A stretch of DNA of 64,000 bases from an uncultured Aquimarina sp. (GTDB lineage Bacteria > Bacteroidota > Bacteroidia > Flavobacteriales > Flavobacteriaceae), in NCBI GenBank assembly GCA_947489195.1, contig CANLCT010000012.1:19398-83397 (forward strand), written 5' to 3'. A program made the position numbers and the translations under genes. Below the pieces are notes generated by a model. It ran no database searches and was not told the DNA's origin. It saw only the letters and a list, made by a program, of their open reading frames with translations. Positions 47,493-56,903 of the stretch are shown here, one piece after another. Numbering within the stretch: position 1 is the stretch's first letter; each line of letters opens with the position of its first letter.

Positions 47493-48372
47493 TCTTTTCT
47501 GTTTGTTATTTATGTGTGTTTCAACTTTAGCAGGAGCACAAGAGTTCAATGCTAAGGTGACTATTAATGCCGAGCAAACAGGACAACCTAATTTATCTAT
47601 TTTTAAAACTTTAGGTACGTCGTTAGAAGAGTTTATTAATAAAACAAAGTGGACAGATGTAGAATACTTGCCTCAAGAGCGTGTTGATTGTAGTTTTTTT
47701 ATAAATGTTACAGCTTATAACAACAATTTTTTTGAGGCAACTATTCAAGTGCAATCATCCAGACCTGTTTATAATTCAGGTTACCAAACTACATTAGCTA
47801 ATTTTAATGATAAAGATTTTGCTTTTGATTATTTAGAATACCAGCCCTTGGTGTACAACCCAAATTCTGATCAAGGAAATTTGATAGCTGTTATAACCTA
47901 CTATTTGTATACCCTTTTAGGTATAGAAGCAGATACGTTAGAAAAGTTAGGGGGATCAGATCATTATCAAACGGCTAAACAGATTGTTAATATAGCTCAA
48001 TCTACAGGAGGTAAAGGCTGGAGCGCATCTTCCGGAACTGCATCTCGTTTTCGTTGGAACGAAGATGTATTATCGGGGACATTTAGTGAGTACCGAGAGG
48101 CTTTGTATACTTATCATATAGAAGGCTTAGATACTATGGCTGAAAATGCTAAGCAAGCCAAAAAGAAAATTATCGAAGCTATAGATATATTAGGTAAAGT
48201 AAATAAAAAGCGTTCTAATTCTTATGTAATGCGTACCTTTTTTGATGCAAAATCAATTGAGCTTTCTAGATTATTTTCAGGTGGCCCAAAAGTAGATATA
48301 TCAAAAACACTTGATCTTTTAAATTTTATGGCCCCATCGTATAAAACCGAATGGTCAAAAATTGAAAATTAA
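47485..48372 (+). CDS. DUF4835-family secreted/periplasmic protein
   Basis: This 295-residue protein has a signal peptide (cleavage near AGAQ, residues 16-19) and a single conserved DUF4835 region (DVEYLPQERVDCSFFINVTAYNNNFFEATIQVQSSRPVYNSGY; DYLEYQPLVYNPNSDQGNLIAVITYYLY). The family is restricted to Bacteroidota; I recall it being annotated as a type IX secretion component in some genomes, but cannot confirm that here. It overlaps coaBC by eight bases and precedes recN, a conserved order. Two T9SS cargo proteins are encoded in this window. Confidence 0.82.
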   Translation: MRNLFCLLFMCVSTLAGAQEFNAKVTINAEQTGQPNLSIFKTLGTSLEEFINKTKWTDVEYLPQERVDCSFFINVTAYNNNFFEATIQVQSSRPVYNSGYQTTLANFNDKDFAFDYLEYQPLVYNPNSDQGNLIAVITYYLYTLLGIEADTLEKLGGSDHYQTAKQIVNIAQSTGGKGWSASSGTASRFRWNEDVLSGTFSEYREALYTYHIEGLDTMAENAKQAKKKIIEAIDILGKVNKKRSNSYVMRTFFDAKSIELSRLFSGGPKVDISKTLDLLNFMAPSYKTEWSKIEN

Positions 48373-48537
48373 GATTATTTTCTAAAATATATAACTTAAT
48401 AAAAAAACTTTTTTATTAAAGGTTGTTGTCATTTTCTATTACAATAAAAAGAAATTTAATATACAAAAAATGCGTGATACAATTTTTTGTAACAACGTAT
48501 TCTATAGTATCTTTATCCTGTAAATAATTTAAGAAAA

Positions 48538-50196
48538 GTGCTTCAAACATTAACCATTCAAAATTTTGCATTAATTGAATCGCTGCACGTTAATTTTACG
48601 AGTGGTTTGTCAACCATTACTGGAGAAACGGGAGCAGGGAAATCATTATTATTAGGAGCCCTAGGTCTAATTATAGGGAAACGAGTAGATACTTCCGTAA
48701 TTAAAAATGCGGAAAAAAAATGTGTAGTCGAAGCCTATTTTAATGTGTCAGATTACCAACTTATGTCTTTTTTTGAAGAAGAAGATTTGGATTATGAAGA
48801 AGAAACTTGTATTAGAAGAGAAATTCTTCCATCGGGAAAGTCTAGAGCATTTGTAAATGATACCCCAGTTACTTTAAAAATATTGCAAAGTTTAGGTAAT
48901 AAATTGATTGATATTCATAGTCAGCATCAAACTTTAGAGGTTACTCAACCCGAATTTCAGTTTTATATTTTAGATGCATTAGCAAAAACAACTAATGAAT
49001 TAGCATCATTTACTAGAGGTTTAAAACAACTTAAATCTGCACAAAAAAAACTAAAAGTGCTGCAAGAAAATGAATTGCGTTTTAAAGAAGAATATAATTA
49101 CAATTCACATTTGTTAAATGAATTAGTAGAGGCCAATATTAAAGAAGATGAACAATTTGAATTAGAAGAGTTACTTGAAAAATTAAGTAATACAGAAGAA
49201 ATTCAAGAACGTTTAGGCTTTGTTGTGGGGAGTATAACAGCAGAAAACCATGGTGCTTTTGATCAGCTAACAGAGTCCAAAAATAATATGCAGAAAATAG
49301 CAGGCTATACTTTAGAGTATGGCGAGTTATTTAAGCGTTTAGAAAGTGTATGTATCGAATTAGATGATCTACGCTCTAGTATAGAGCAGCAAGCAGAGTT
49401 AGTAGAGGCCGATCCTCAAAAATTGGTATCGGTTAATGATCGGTTACAATTGCTTTATAATTTACAGAAAAAACATACAGTTGGTACTAATAAAGAGTTG
49501 TTACATGTTCAACAAGTTTTACAAGAAAAAGTATCTGTGACAGAGAATATGCACGAGGCTATTGAAAAAGCAGAATTAACAGTTTCAGATGTTGAAAGTA
49601 AATTAAATAGTTTAGCAGATAAAATTCATATAAAAAGGGAAAAAGTACTTAAAGGTTTAACCAATAAGCTTGAAGATATTCTTGTGCAATTAGGGATGCA
49701 AAACGCTACTTTTAGTCCTATTTTAGAGCGTGTTGATTCGTTTAACTCTTTTGGAGGCAATAGTTTTGAATTATTATTTTCTGCAAATAAAGGAGGGCAA
49801 TTTGGAGCATTAAAAAAAGTAGCATCTGGTGGAGAATTATCTCGTATTATGTTAGCTGTAAAAATGCTATTGTCACAGCATATAAAATTACCAACCATTA
49901 TTTTTGATGAAATTGACACAGGGGTTTCGGGTGAAGTAGCCCAAAAAATGGCCAGCTTATTGTATAAAATGAGCGAAAAACAGCAAGTATTTAGTATAAC
50001 TCATTTGCCACAAATTGCCGCAAAGGGAAGTATTCAATACAAGGTGTTTAAAGAGGATATAAATAATGTAACTTATACACAACTAAAGCAGCTTAATGAA
50101 TTAGATAGAGTTGCTGAAATTGCAGAAATGATAGGAGGGAAGCAATTAACCGAAGCTGCCCAAGCACATGCTAAATCGTTACTGGCAAATCAATAA
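48538..50196 (+). CDS. recN: DNA repair protein RecN
   Basis: This 552-residue SMC-like ATPase acts in double-strand-break repair. Walker A GETGAGKS is at 29-36, a long coiled coil fills the middle (about 150-360), and the C-terminal head has ASGGELSRIMLAVKMLL (signature) and IIFDEIDTGVSGEVAQKMA (Walker B). The start is GTG at 48538 (LQTLTIQNFALIESL), which matches the family N-terminus exactly; no ATG lies nearby. It is 165 bases after the DUF4835 gene. Confidence 0.95.
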   Translation: MLQTLTIQNFALIESLHVNFTSGLSTITGETGAGKSLLLGALGLIIGKRVDTSVIKNAEKKCVVEAYFNVSDYQLMSFFEEEDLDYEEETCIRREILPSGKSRAFVNDTPVTLKILQSLGNKLIDIHSQHQTLEVTQPEFQFYILDALAKTTNELASFTRGLKQLKSAQKKLKVLQENELRFKEEYNYNSHLLNELVEANIKEDEQFELEELLEKLSNTEEIQERLGFVVGSITAENHGAFDQLTESKNNMQKIAGYTLEYGELFKRLESVCIELDDLRSSIEQQAELVEADPQKLVSVNDRLQLLYNLQKKHTVGTNKELLHVQQVLQEKVSVTENMHEAIEKAELTVSDVESKLNSLADKIHIKREKVLKGLTNKLEDILVQLGMQNATFSPILERVDSFNSFGGNSFELLFSANKGGQFGALKKVASGGELSRIMLAVKMLLSQHIKLPTIIFDEIDTGVSGEVAQKMASLLYKMSEKQQVFSITHLPQIAAKGSIQYKVFKEDINNVTYTQLKQLNELDRVAEIAEMIGGKQLTEAAQAHAKSLLANQ

Positions 50197-50250
50197 AAAT
50201 AGAATTCAACCAGAATTAAAATAGAATGGTTAAGAGTGTAGTGGTTTTAC

Positions 50251-50271
50251 TATATTTGACCTATAAATTTG
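50251..50271 (+). promoter_or_regulatory. Two -7 boxes upstream of fabI
   Basis: TATATTTG (50251-50258) and TAAATTTG (50264-50271) both match TAnnTTTG exactly. They lie 34 and 21 bases before the fabI ATG. No clear -33 TTTG was seen. Confidence 0.45.
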
Positions 50272-50292
50272 AGAACAATAACTTAAGATATC

Positions 50293-51108
50293 ATGTCGTA
50301 TAACTTATTAAAAGGAAAAAGAGGAATCATTTTTGGAGCATTAGATGAAAATTCAATTGCTTGGAAAACTGCTGAACGTGTTTTTGAAGAGGGTGGTTCA
50401 TTTGTGTTAACAAATGCCCCTGTTGCAATGCGTATGGGTAAAATTAATGAACTAGCAGAAAAAACAAACGCTCAGGTAATTCCAGCGGATGCAACTTCAA
50501 TTGATGATTTAGAAAATTTAGTAGATAAAGCTACTGAGATTTTAGGTGGAAAAATTGATTTTGTATTGCATTCTATAGGAATGTCTGTTAATGTACGTAA
50601 AGGACGTCATTATACAGATTTAAATTATTCTTTTAGTGAAAAAGGATGGGATGTTTCGGCACTTTCATTTCATAAAGTAATGCAAACACTTTATAAAAAA
50701 GACGCTATGAGCGAATGGGGAAGTATTGTAGCCTTGACCTATATGGCAGCGCAGCGTGTGTTTCCAGATTATAATGATATGGCAGATAACAAGGCATATT
50801 TAGAATCTATAGCACGTAGTTTTGGTTACTTTTTTGGAAAAGAAAAAAATGTACGTGTAAATACAATTTCGCAATCGCCAACACCAACAACAGCTGGACA
50901 AGGTGTTAAAGGTTTTGATGGTTTTATTTCGTATGCAGATAAAATGTCACCGTTAGGAAACGCTACTGCGTTAGATTGTGCTAATTATACAGTAACTTTA
51001 TTTAGTGATTTAACCAAGCGTGTAACACTTCAAAATTTGTATAATGATGGAGGGTTTTCAAACGTGGGTGTGAGTCAACAAGTAATGGAGCATTTTGTAG
51101 AAGAATAA
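50293..51108 (+). CDS. fabI: Enoyl-[acyl-carrier-protein] reductase (NADH)
   Basis: This 271-residue short-chain dehydrogenase/reductase catalyses the last reduction of fatty-acid elongation. It shows the nucleotide-binding start KGKRGIIFGALDENSIAWKTAERVFEEG, HSIGMSVN, and the FabI-type Tyr-x6-Lys in DYNDMADNKAYLESIARSFGYFFG. The tail DLTKRVTLQNLYNDGGFSNVGVS is typical. It is transcribed alone and ends at a very strong hairpin. Confidence 0.93.
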   Translation: MSYNLLKGKRGIIFGALDENSIAWKTAERVFEEGGSFVLTNAPVAMRMGKINELAEKTNAQVIPADATSIDDLENLVDKATEILGGKIDFVLHSIGMSVNVRKGRHYTDLNYSFSEKGWDVSALSFHKVMQTLYKKDAMSEWGSIVALTYMAAQRVFPDYNDMADNKAYLESIARSFGYFFGKEKNVRVNTISQSPTPTTAGQGVKGFDGFISYADKMSPLGNATALDCANYTVTLFSDLTKRVTLQNLYNDGGFSNVGVSQQVMEHFVEE

Positions 51109-51123
51109 TAGTTGCTTAATATT

Positions 51124-51178
51124 AAAATCATAAAAAAAACGTCTAAAAAATAATTTTAGACGTTTTTTTTATGATTTT
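51124..51178 (+). terminator. Very long perfect terminator hairpin after fabI
   Basis: Two exactly complementary 25-base arms (51124-51148 and 51154-51178) surround a five-base loop. The core is AACGTCTAAAA / TTTTAGACGTT, bounded by an A8 and a T8 run, so it can terminate in both directions. Downstream lies only the plus-strand LpxR-like gene. Confidence 0.88.
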
Positions 51179-51296
51179 AATAAAATAAATTATAATTTTT
51201 ATTGTTCATGCTTATCTAATATGATTTGCTGATAAGAATTTAGCACAAAACAAACACACAATGAATAGCTTATTTTTTAACCTCTATAAAAGTTAA

Positions 51297-52268
51297 ATGA
51301 AATTATTTTTTTTAGTGTGTATTATTATGCCTTTTTTGATGTTAAGCCAATCAAAAGAAAAAGAGGACTATACTTATGAAATTGGCATTGTTACTGATAA
51401 TGACGTTTTTGTACCTTGGAAAAAAACAGATGAATTTTTTTCATTTGGTATTGGCGCAAATTATAATTTTAGATCTGATAAATTTATAAAGGCACATGTT
51501 TTATTTCCCAAAAAAGAACAGCACTTTTATTCATTTGAATTTAAAATGGAAGCTTTTACACCTTCAAATCGAGATATTCCAAAAGAAATTTTAGAAAGAG
51601 GACTTTTTCAATTTGATAGACCTTTTGCTGGGATTCTTTTTGGTAATTTAGGCTTAACTACTACTTATAAAAAATCTTTTTTTAGAACAAGCATGTTATT
51701 AGGTGTAATGGGAAAAAGTTCTTTAGCAGAAAATACTCAAGATTGGTTTCATAATGAAATTTTAAATGAAGTTACATTACAAGGGTGGGAATTTCAGGTC
51801 CCTAACCAATTATTAATTAATTTTGGACTCACTTATGGTTATGATTTTACACCAAAACTGAAAAGATTTGATTTATATGCTATGGGAAAAACTCGCATAG
51901 GTAATTTATATACAGATGCTTCTGCAGAGCTTGCTTTTCGAGTAGGATGGTTCAGAAATTTAACCGCTTCTATTACCGAAGGAAATCAATTATTAGCTCC
52001 AAAGGATAAAGCACTTGAGCTTTTTTATAAAATTTCATTTTTAGGTAGAGCAAATGCATTTAATGGTACTGCCCAAGGAAATTTATTAAAAGGCGATTTT
52101 GCCTATAAAATAGAAAAATTAAGTGTTTTTGATAGGCATATAACTCAAGGAGTATTTTTATCGTGGAAACATTTTTTTATAAATGCAGAGTATGTATTTA
52201 CTTATGAAAGAGTGGTGCCTAATTCTAATCATATATTTGGTACTATTGCCATGGGATTAAGGTTTTAA
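51297..52268 (+). CDS. LpxR-like outer-membrane lipid A deacylase (DUF2219)
   Basis: This 323-residue protein has a signal peptide (about 1-18) and alternating beta strands ending in a terminal phenylalanine (IFGTIAMGLRF), as expected of an outer-membrane barrel. Family landmarks are the N-terminal IGIVTDNDVF (residues about 30-38), WKKTDEFFSFGIG and FDRPFAGILFGNLGL. LpxR removes the 3'-O-linked acyl chain of lipid A; the DND segment corresponds to the catalytic/calcium site region. Whether it is active on this organism's lipid A is unknown. It stands alone, without a clear promoter box. Confidence 0.82.
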   Translation: MKLFFLVCIIMPFLMLSQSKEKEDYTYEIGIVTDNDVFVPWKKTDEFFSFGIGANYNFRSDKFIKAHVLFPKKEQHFYSFEFKMEAFTPSNRDIPKEILERGLFQFDRPFAGILFGNLGLTTTYKKSFFRTSMLLGVMGKSSLAENTQDWFHNEILNEVTLQGWEFQVPNQLLINFGLTYGYDFTPKLKRFDLYAMGKTRIGNLYTDASAELAFRVGWFRNLTASITEGNQLLAPKDKALELFYKISFLGRANAFNGTAQGNLLKGDFAYKIEKLSVFDRHITQGVFLSWKHFFINAEYVFTYERVVPNSNHIFGTIAMGLRF

Positions 52269-52430
52269 TTTAGCATAATTATTTTGAAAATAAGTTTAAC
52301 TAAAAAAAGGTTTGCTAAGTTTGAAAAACGTAAAAAAAAGAATAATAATATTTTAAATATTCTTTTTAAAAGCGTCTTGATATCTAATTTAACACTTGGT
52401 TAAATAGGTTTTATTGAGCAATTAAAACAG

Positions 52431-52438
52431 TATCTTTG
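52431..52438 (+). promoter_or_regulatory. -7 box upstream of the CvfB-like gene
   Basis: TATCTTTG matches TAnnTTTG and ends 16 bases before the ATG at 52455. Confidence 0.45.
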
Positions 52439-52454
52439 CAAAAATTTTTACTTA

Positions 52455-53288
52455 ATGATTTCAATAGGAACATACCACGTTTTAACAATTGACAGAGAAC
52501 GTTTACCAGGCATTTATTTGACTAATGAAGAAGGAGATGAAGTTTTGTTGCCAAATAAATATGTACCAGAAACTTTTGAAGTTGGTGATTCTATAAAGGT
52601 ATTTACCTATTTAGATCATATGGAGCGTATTGTGGCTACTACATTAGAGCCTTTTGCAACTGTAAATTCATTTGCTTTCTTAAAATGTGCTGCTGTTTCC
52701 GAAATTGGAGCTTTTTTGGATTGGGGTTTAGAAAAACATTTATTTATACCTTTTAGAGAACAAGCGAACCAAATGAAAGTGGGGCGCAGTTATTTAGTCC
52801 ATGTATATTTGGATGAAAAATCGGAACGTTTGGTTGGTTCTTCAAAAACAAATCGATTTCTAAGTAACAAGTTAGTAATGTTATCTCCATACGAAGAGGT
52901 AGATTTAATAGCATCGCATCCATCGGATAAAGGGTGGAATATGATCATTAATCAAAAATATTTAGGATTGGTTTATGATGATGAAATTTTCCAAAAGATT
53001 AATGTAGGTGATCGCATGAAGGGGTTTGTGAAAAAAGTACGCCCAGATAATAAAATAGATCTTACACTCCAAAGACATGGCTTTAGAGCAATAGAGCCTA
53101 ATGGAGAGTTGATTTTGCGAATACTAAAAGCAGAAGGAGGTTTTTTAGCACTTAATGATAAATCTTCGCCAGAAGCTATAAAAGATTTATTACAATTAAG
53201 TAAAAAGAATTTTAAAAAAGCTATCGGATCATTATATAAACAGCGCTTAATAAAAATTGAACCTGACGGAATTAGTCTTGTTGAATAG
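52455..53288 (+). CDS. CvfB-like S1-domain RNA-binding protein
   Basis: This 277-residue cytoplasmic protein carries S1-like beta-barrel domains in tandem (YHVLTIDRERLPGIYLTNEEGDEVLLPNKY; KCAAVSEIGAFLDWGLEKHLFIPFREQ; YDDEIFQKINVGDRMKGFVKKVRPDNKIDLTLQ) and a C-terminal winged-helix-like part (LLQLSKKNFKKAIGSLYKQRLIKIEPDG). This layout matches CvfB, an RNA-binding regulator known from Firmicutes. Targets are unknown. Confidence 0.85.
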   Translation: MISIGTYHVLTIDRERLPGIYLTNEEGDEVLLPNKYVPETFEVGDSIKVFTYLDHMERIVATTLEPFATVNSFAFLKCAAVSEIGAFLDWGLEKHLFIPFREQANQMKVGRSYLVHVYLDEKSERLVGSSKTNRFLSNKLVMLSPYEEVDLIASHPSDKGWNMIINQKYLGLVYDDEIFQKINVGDRMKGFVKKVRPDNKIDLTLQRHGFRAIEPNGELILRILKAEGGFLALNDKSSPEAIKDLLQLSKKNFKKAIGSLYKQRLIKIEPDGISLVE

Positions 53289-53407
53289 TTGTTTATAAAG
53301 GATTTCAATCTTCATTATTTTTTAAAAAAGAATAACGTATTTTTAAACTATAGTTATTGTGCTTGTTTTTTCAGGTACATTGGCTTAATTATTGTTGTAA
53401 TTAGCAT

Positions 53408-53893
53408 ATGTTAGTACCATTTTCAGAATTATCAGAAACATCAAAAGTTTGGATTTACCAAGCAAGCCGTTCATTTTCAACAGATGAGTTGGTCGAAATA
53501 ACTCGAAAGCTAGATGTTTTTATTAGTAGTTGGGCAGCACACGGAGCCAATTTAAAGGCAGGCTATGATATTAAATACAATCGTTTTATAACTATTGCGG
53601 TTGATAATGACCATCATGCAGCCTCAGGATGTTCCATTGATGCTTCTGTACATTTTATTCAGCAGTTAGAAAAAGAATATAATGTAGATCTAATGGATAA
53701 AATGAATGTATCATTTAAAAATGGTGAGTTTGTAGCTTACAAAAATTTAATTGATTTCAAGAAAATGGTCAAAAATCGTTCAGTTTCAGCAAATACAATA
53801 GTTTTTAATAATCTAGTGACAAACAAAGGTGAGTACGAAACAGATTGGGAAGTTCCCATGACCGAAAGCTGGCATAGTCGCTTCTTAAAATAA
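53408..53893 (+). CDS. Conserved protein of unknown function
   Basis: This 161-residue soluble protein is conserved in Flavobacteriia as far as I recall, sometimes labelled as an ABC-transporter ATPase. The sequence does not support that label: there is no Walker A, Walker B or ABC signature. Visible features are an N-terminal helix pair (FSELSETSKVWIYQASRSFSTDELVEITRKLDVF), a central NDHHAASGCSIDASVHFIQQLEKEY segment with paired histidines and a cysteine, and a C-terminal WEVPMTESWHSRFLK. It begins 119 bases after the CvfB-like gene and ends 10 bases before the GH3 gene, with which it is probably co-transcribed. Confidence 0.7.
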   Translation: MLVPFSELSETSKVWIYQASRSFSTDELVEITRKLDVFISSWAAHGANLKAGYDIKYNRFITIAVDNDHHAASGCSIDASVHFIQQLEKEYNVDLMDKMNVSFKNGEFVAYKNLIDFKKMVKNRSVSANTIVFNNLVTNKGEYETDWEVPMTESWHSRFLK

Positions 53894-53903
53894 CCTCATA
53901 TAC

Positions 53904-56843
53904 TTGAAATATTTCTTAAGCCTAATCACATTTTTTTGCTCATTAAATGTAGTAACTGCACAAATCGATCCTTTATTAGCCTACAATCAAGAAGGGCAAA
54001 CTAAATGGGTAGATAGTGTTTATAATAGTCTTTCTTTAAAACAAAAGGTTGGTCAATTGTTTATTGTTGATGTTTTTTCTGAAAAAGGAATAGCAGAACA
54101 AAAACGTATACTAAAGTTAATAGAAGAACAAGAAATCGGAGGACTCATCTTTTCAAAAGGGACACCTGTTAAACAAGCAAAAATGCATAATGTATTTCAG
54201 GCAAAATCAAAAATTCCCTTGTTTATAACCATGGATGCAGAATGGGGATTAGCCATGCGTTTGGATTCTACCTATGCTTTTCCTTGGAATATGACATTGG
54301 GTGCTTTAAAATCTGATGATTTAGTAAAAAAAGTAGGTGCTCAAATAGGAAAACATTGTAAACGATTAGGTGTTCATATGAATTTTGGACCTGTGTTAGA
54401 TATAAATACAAATCCACAAAACCCAATTATAGGAAATCGCTCCTTTGGTGAATCAAAAGAAAAAGTAACTCAAAAAAGTTTAGCTTTTATGGAGGGTATG
54501 CACTCAGTGGGTGTGTTGTCTAGCGGCAAGCACTTTCCGGGTCATGGAGATACTGATAAGGATTCACATAAAACGCTACCCAGTATTTTATTTTCTGAAA
54601 AAAGAATAAATGATGTTGAACTTTATCCGTATCGAAAGCTAATAAAAAAAGGATTATCAAGTGTAATGGTAGCTCATTTAAATATACCAAGTCTCGAAAG
54701 TACCGAGGGATTACCATCGTCCATTTCACAAAAAGTAGTTACAGATATTTTAAAGGAAAAGTTAAAGTTTAAAGGTTTAATTTTTACCGATGCTTTAAAT
54801 ATGAAAGGAGCATCAAATTTTAAAGAACCTGGCGCTATTGATTTAGCAGCATTTAAAGCTGGTAATGATGTGCTTTTAATTTCTGAAGATATTCCGAAAT
54901 CAGCTCAAAAAATAATTGATGAAATCAATAAAGGAGAGATTTCAGAAGAGCGATTAGCTTTATCCGTAAAAAAAATATTAAAAGCAAAGTACAAAGTAGG
55001 TTTGCACCAATATAAGCCTGTTACTTTAGATAATTTGCAAGAAGATTTACTAAGTTTAGAAAATGATTTATTATACGAAGCCGTTGCAGAAAATAGCCTT
55101 ACACTATTGCGTAATGATCTAAATTCAATACCTGTAGGTAACTTAGAAATTAATAAAATTGCCTATGTTCCTATGGGAAATAGTAGTGGCAAAACATTTT
55201 ATGAAGAATTAAAATTATACGCAAAAATAGATCTAGTTGAAGTAAAAACAGCTGCAGATTTATTTAAATTGAATGATTATGACCAAATTATAGTTGGTTT
55301 TCATAAATCAAATGATTCGCCATGGAAACCATTTAAGTTTAAAGCAGAAGAAGCTTCGGTATTAAATACCATTGCTGCCATGCACAAAACTACGTTAGTT
55401 AGTTTTGCAAAGCCATATGCATTGCAAAACTTAAGTGCTGTTCCTGCCTTAACAGGAATCGTAATAGCTTATCAAAACAGTAAAATTTTTCAGAAAAAGG
55501 CTGCTCAGGCACTATTTGGAGCAGTTCCCTTCAAAGGGAAATTACCCGTAAGTATAGCACCATATTTTAAAGAAGGAGACGGTTTTTTTTTGAATAATAA
55601 TGATAGATTATCTTACGGATTACCAGAAAGTGTAGGAGTTAACTCTCGTAAATTAGCTAAAATTGATTCGGTAGTTAATGTCGCTTTACGCGAAGAAATG
55701 ACTCCAGGATTACAGCTGTTAGTAGCCAGAAAAGGGAAAGTGATCTTCAATAAATCATACGGTTATCAGACATATAAAAAAGAAATTCCGATAACCAATC
55801 AAAGTATTTATGACCTCGCTTCTTTAACAAAAATACTGGGTACACTTCCAGTAATAATGCGCATGGAACAAACAGGAGCCATGAGTATCACCGATAAATT
55901 TGTAGATTTATTGCCCGAATTGAAAGGGACAAATAAAGCAGACATAAAAATTGTAGAAGCTTTATCTCATTACGCGCGCTTACAAGCATGGATTCCTTTT
56001 TATGTGAGTACATTAGATTCTGTAAGCATGAAACCAAGTCCCAAATATTATAGCAAACTAAAAGATTCTATATATAATATTCAAGTTACCGAAGAACTTT
56101 TTTTGCGAAACGATATGAAAGATTCTATTTTTAAAGAGATTGTTGATAGTGATCTTAGAGAAAGAAAAGGATATAAATATAGTGACTTACCCTATTACTT
56201 TTTGCAACGTTATATTGAAAGGTATTTTAATAGTTCAATGGCTGAATTAACTCATAATTTATTATATAATTCATTAGGAGCAAATCGTACAGGATATTTG
56301 CCATTAAGGCGCTTTAAAAAATCAGAAATTGTACCTACCGAAATTGATAATTTGTATAGAAATACAACAATACAAGGTTACGTACATGATCAAGGTGCAG
56401 CCATGTTTGGAGGAGTAGGTGGGCATGCGGGCTTATTTGCTAATGCCAATGATGTGGCTAAAATAATGCAGTTGTTTTTAAATAAAGGAACTTACGGAGG
56501 GCAAACTTATTTTAAACCTAAAACCATAGATAAGTTTAATACCTGTTATTATTGCGATGAAAGAAATAGAAGAGGTGTTGGTTTTGATAAACCTCAGTTA
56601 GATGTTTCGGGACCAACCTGCGGGTGTGTATCCATGAGTAGTTTTGGGCATAGTGGTTTTACAGGGACGTACACCTGGGCAGATCCAGATCAAGAAATAG
56701 TCTATGTTTTTTTAAGTAATCGAACTTTCCCAGATTCTAATAACAGAAAGCTAATTCGTGAAGATATTCGTACCAAAATTCAACAGCTTATTTACGAAGC
56801 TATAGAAATAGAGGATATATCACAAAAAACTATACTAGATTAA
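53904..56843 (+). CDS. Two-domain GH3 beta-N-acetylglucosaminidase / serine beta-lactamase-like protein
   Basis: This 979-residue exported protein is probably a wall-recycling enzyme. The TTG start at 53904 gives a signal peptide cleaved near TAQ (residue 20). The GH3 domain (about 30-370) has the NagZ-type loop KHFPGHGDTDKDSH (209-222, supplying an Asp-His acid/base pair) and nucleophile Asp296 in IFTDALNMKG. A GH3 C-terminal alpha/beta domain spans about 375-570. A class-C beta-lactamase/DD-peptidase-like domain runs from about 575 with the SxxK motif SLTK (Ser640, Lys643) and later GHSGFTGTYTW. The fusion is well known in Bacteroidota; it would remove N-acetylglucosamine from muropeptides and act as a serine hydrolase. 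It starts 10 bases after the preceding gene. Confidence 0.88.
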   Translation: MKYFLSLITFFCSLNVVTAQIDPLLAYNQEGQTKWVDSVYNSLSLKQKVGQLFIVDVFSEKGIAEQKRILKLIEEQEIGGLIFSKGTPVKQAKMHNVFQAKSKIPLFITMDAEWGLAMRLDSTYAFPWNMTLGALKSDDLVKKVGAQIGKHCKRLGVHMNFGPVLDINTNPQNPIIGNRSFGESKEKVTQKSLAFMEGMHSVGVLSSGKHFPGHGDTDKDSHKTLPSILFSEKRINDVELYPYRKLIKKGLSSVMVAHLNIPSLESTEGLPSSISQKVVTDILKEKLKFKGLIFTDALNMKGASNFKEPGAIDLAAFKAGNDVLLISEDIPKSAQKIIDEINKGEISEERLALSVKKILKAKYKVGLHQYKPVTLDNLQEDLLSLENDLLYEAVAENSLTLLRNDLNSIPVGNLEINKIAYVPMGNSSGKTFYEELKLYAKIDLVEVKTAADLFKLNDYDQIIVGFHKSNDSPWKPFKFKAEEASVLNTIAAMHKTTLVSFAKPYALQNLSAVPALTGIVIAYQNSKIFQKKAAQALFGAVPFKGKLPVSIAPYFKEGDGFFLNNNDRLSYGLPESVGVNSRKLAKIDSVVNVALREEMTPGLQLLVARKGKVIFNKSYGYQTYKKEIPITNQSIYDLASLTKILGTLPVIMRMEQTGAMSITDKFVDLLPELKGTNKADIKIVEALSHYARLQAWIPFYVSTLDSVSMKPSPKYYSKLKDSIYNIQVTEELFLRNDMKDSIFKEIVDSDLRERKGYKYSDLPYYFLQRYIERYFNSSMAELTHNLLYNSLGANRTGYLPLRRFKKSEIVPTEIDNLYRNTTIQGYVHDQGAAMFGGVGGHAGLFANANDVAKIMQLFLNKGTYGGQTYFKPKTIDKFNTCYYCDERNRRGVGFDKPQLDVSGPTCGCVSMSSFGHSGFTGTYTWADPDQEIVYVFLSNRTFPDSNNRKLIREDIRTKIQQLIYEAIEIEDISQKTILD

Positions 56844-56903
56844 AGCATAAAACTGAAATTTTTTCAAGAACTTTACGACACTAAGTGATAAAAGATAAAG
56901 TAT

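Noticed and set aside
48396..48419. Hairpin TTAATAAAAAA / TTTTTTATTAA between the DUF4835 gene and recN
   Set aside because: It has no G or C pairs in the stem and would be unstable; not called as a terminator.
53408..53893. ABC-transporter ATPase annotation
   Set aside because: The translated sequence has no Walker A, Walker B or signature motif and is too short for an ABC ATPase.
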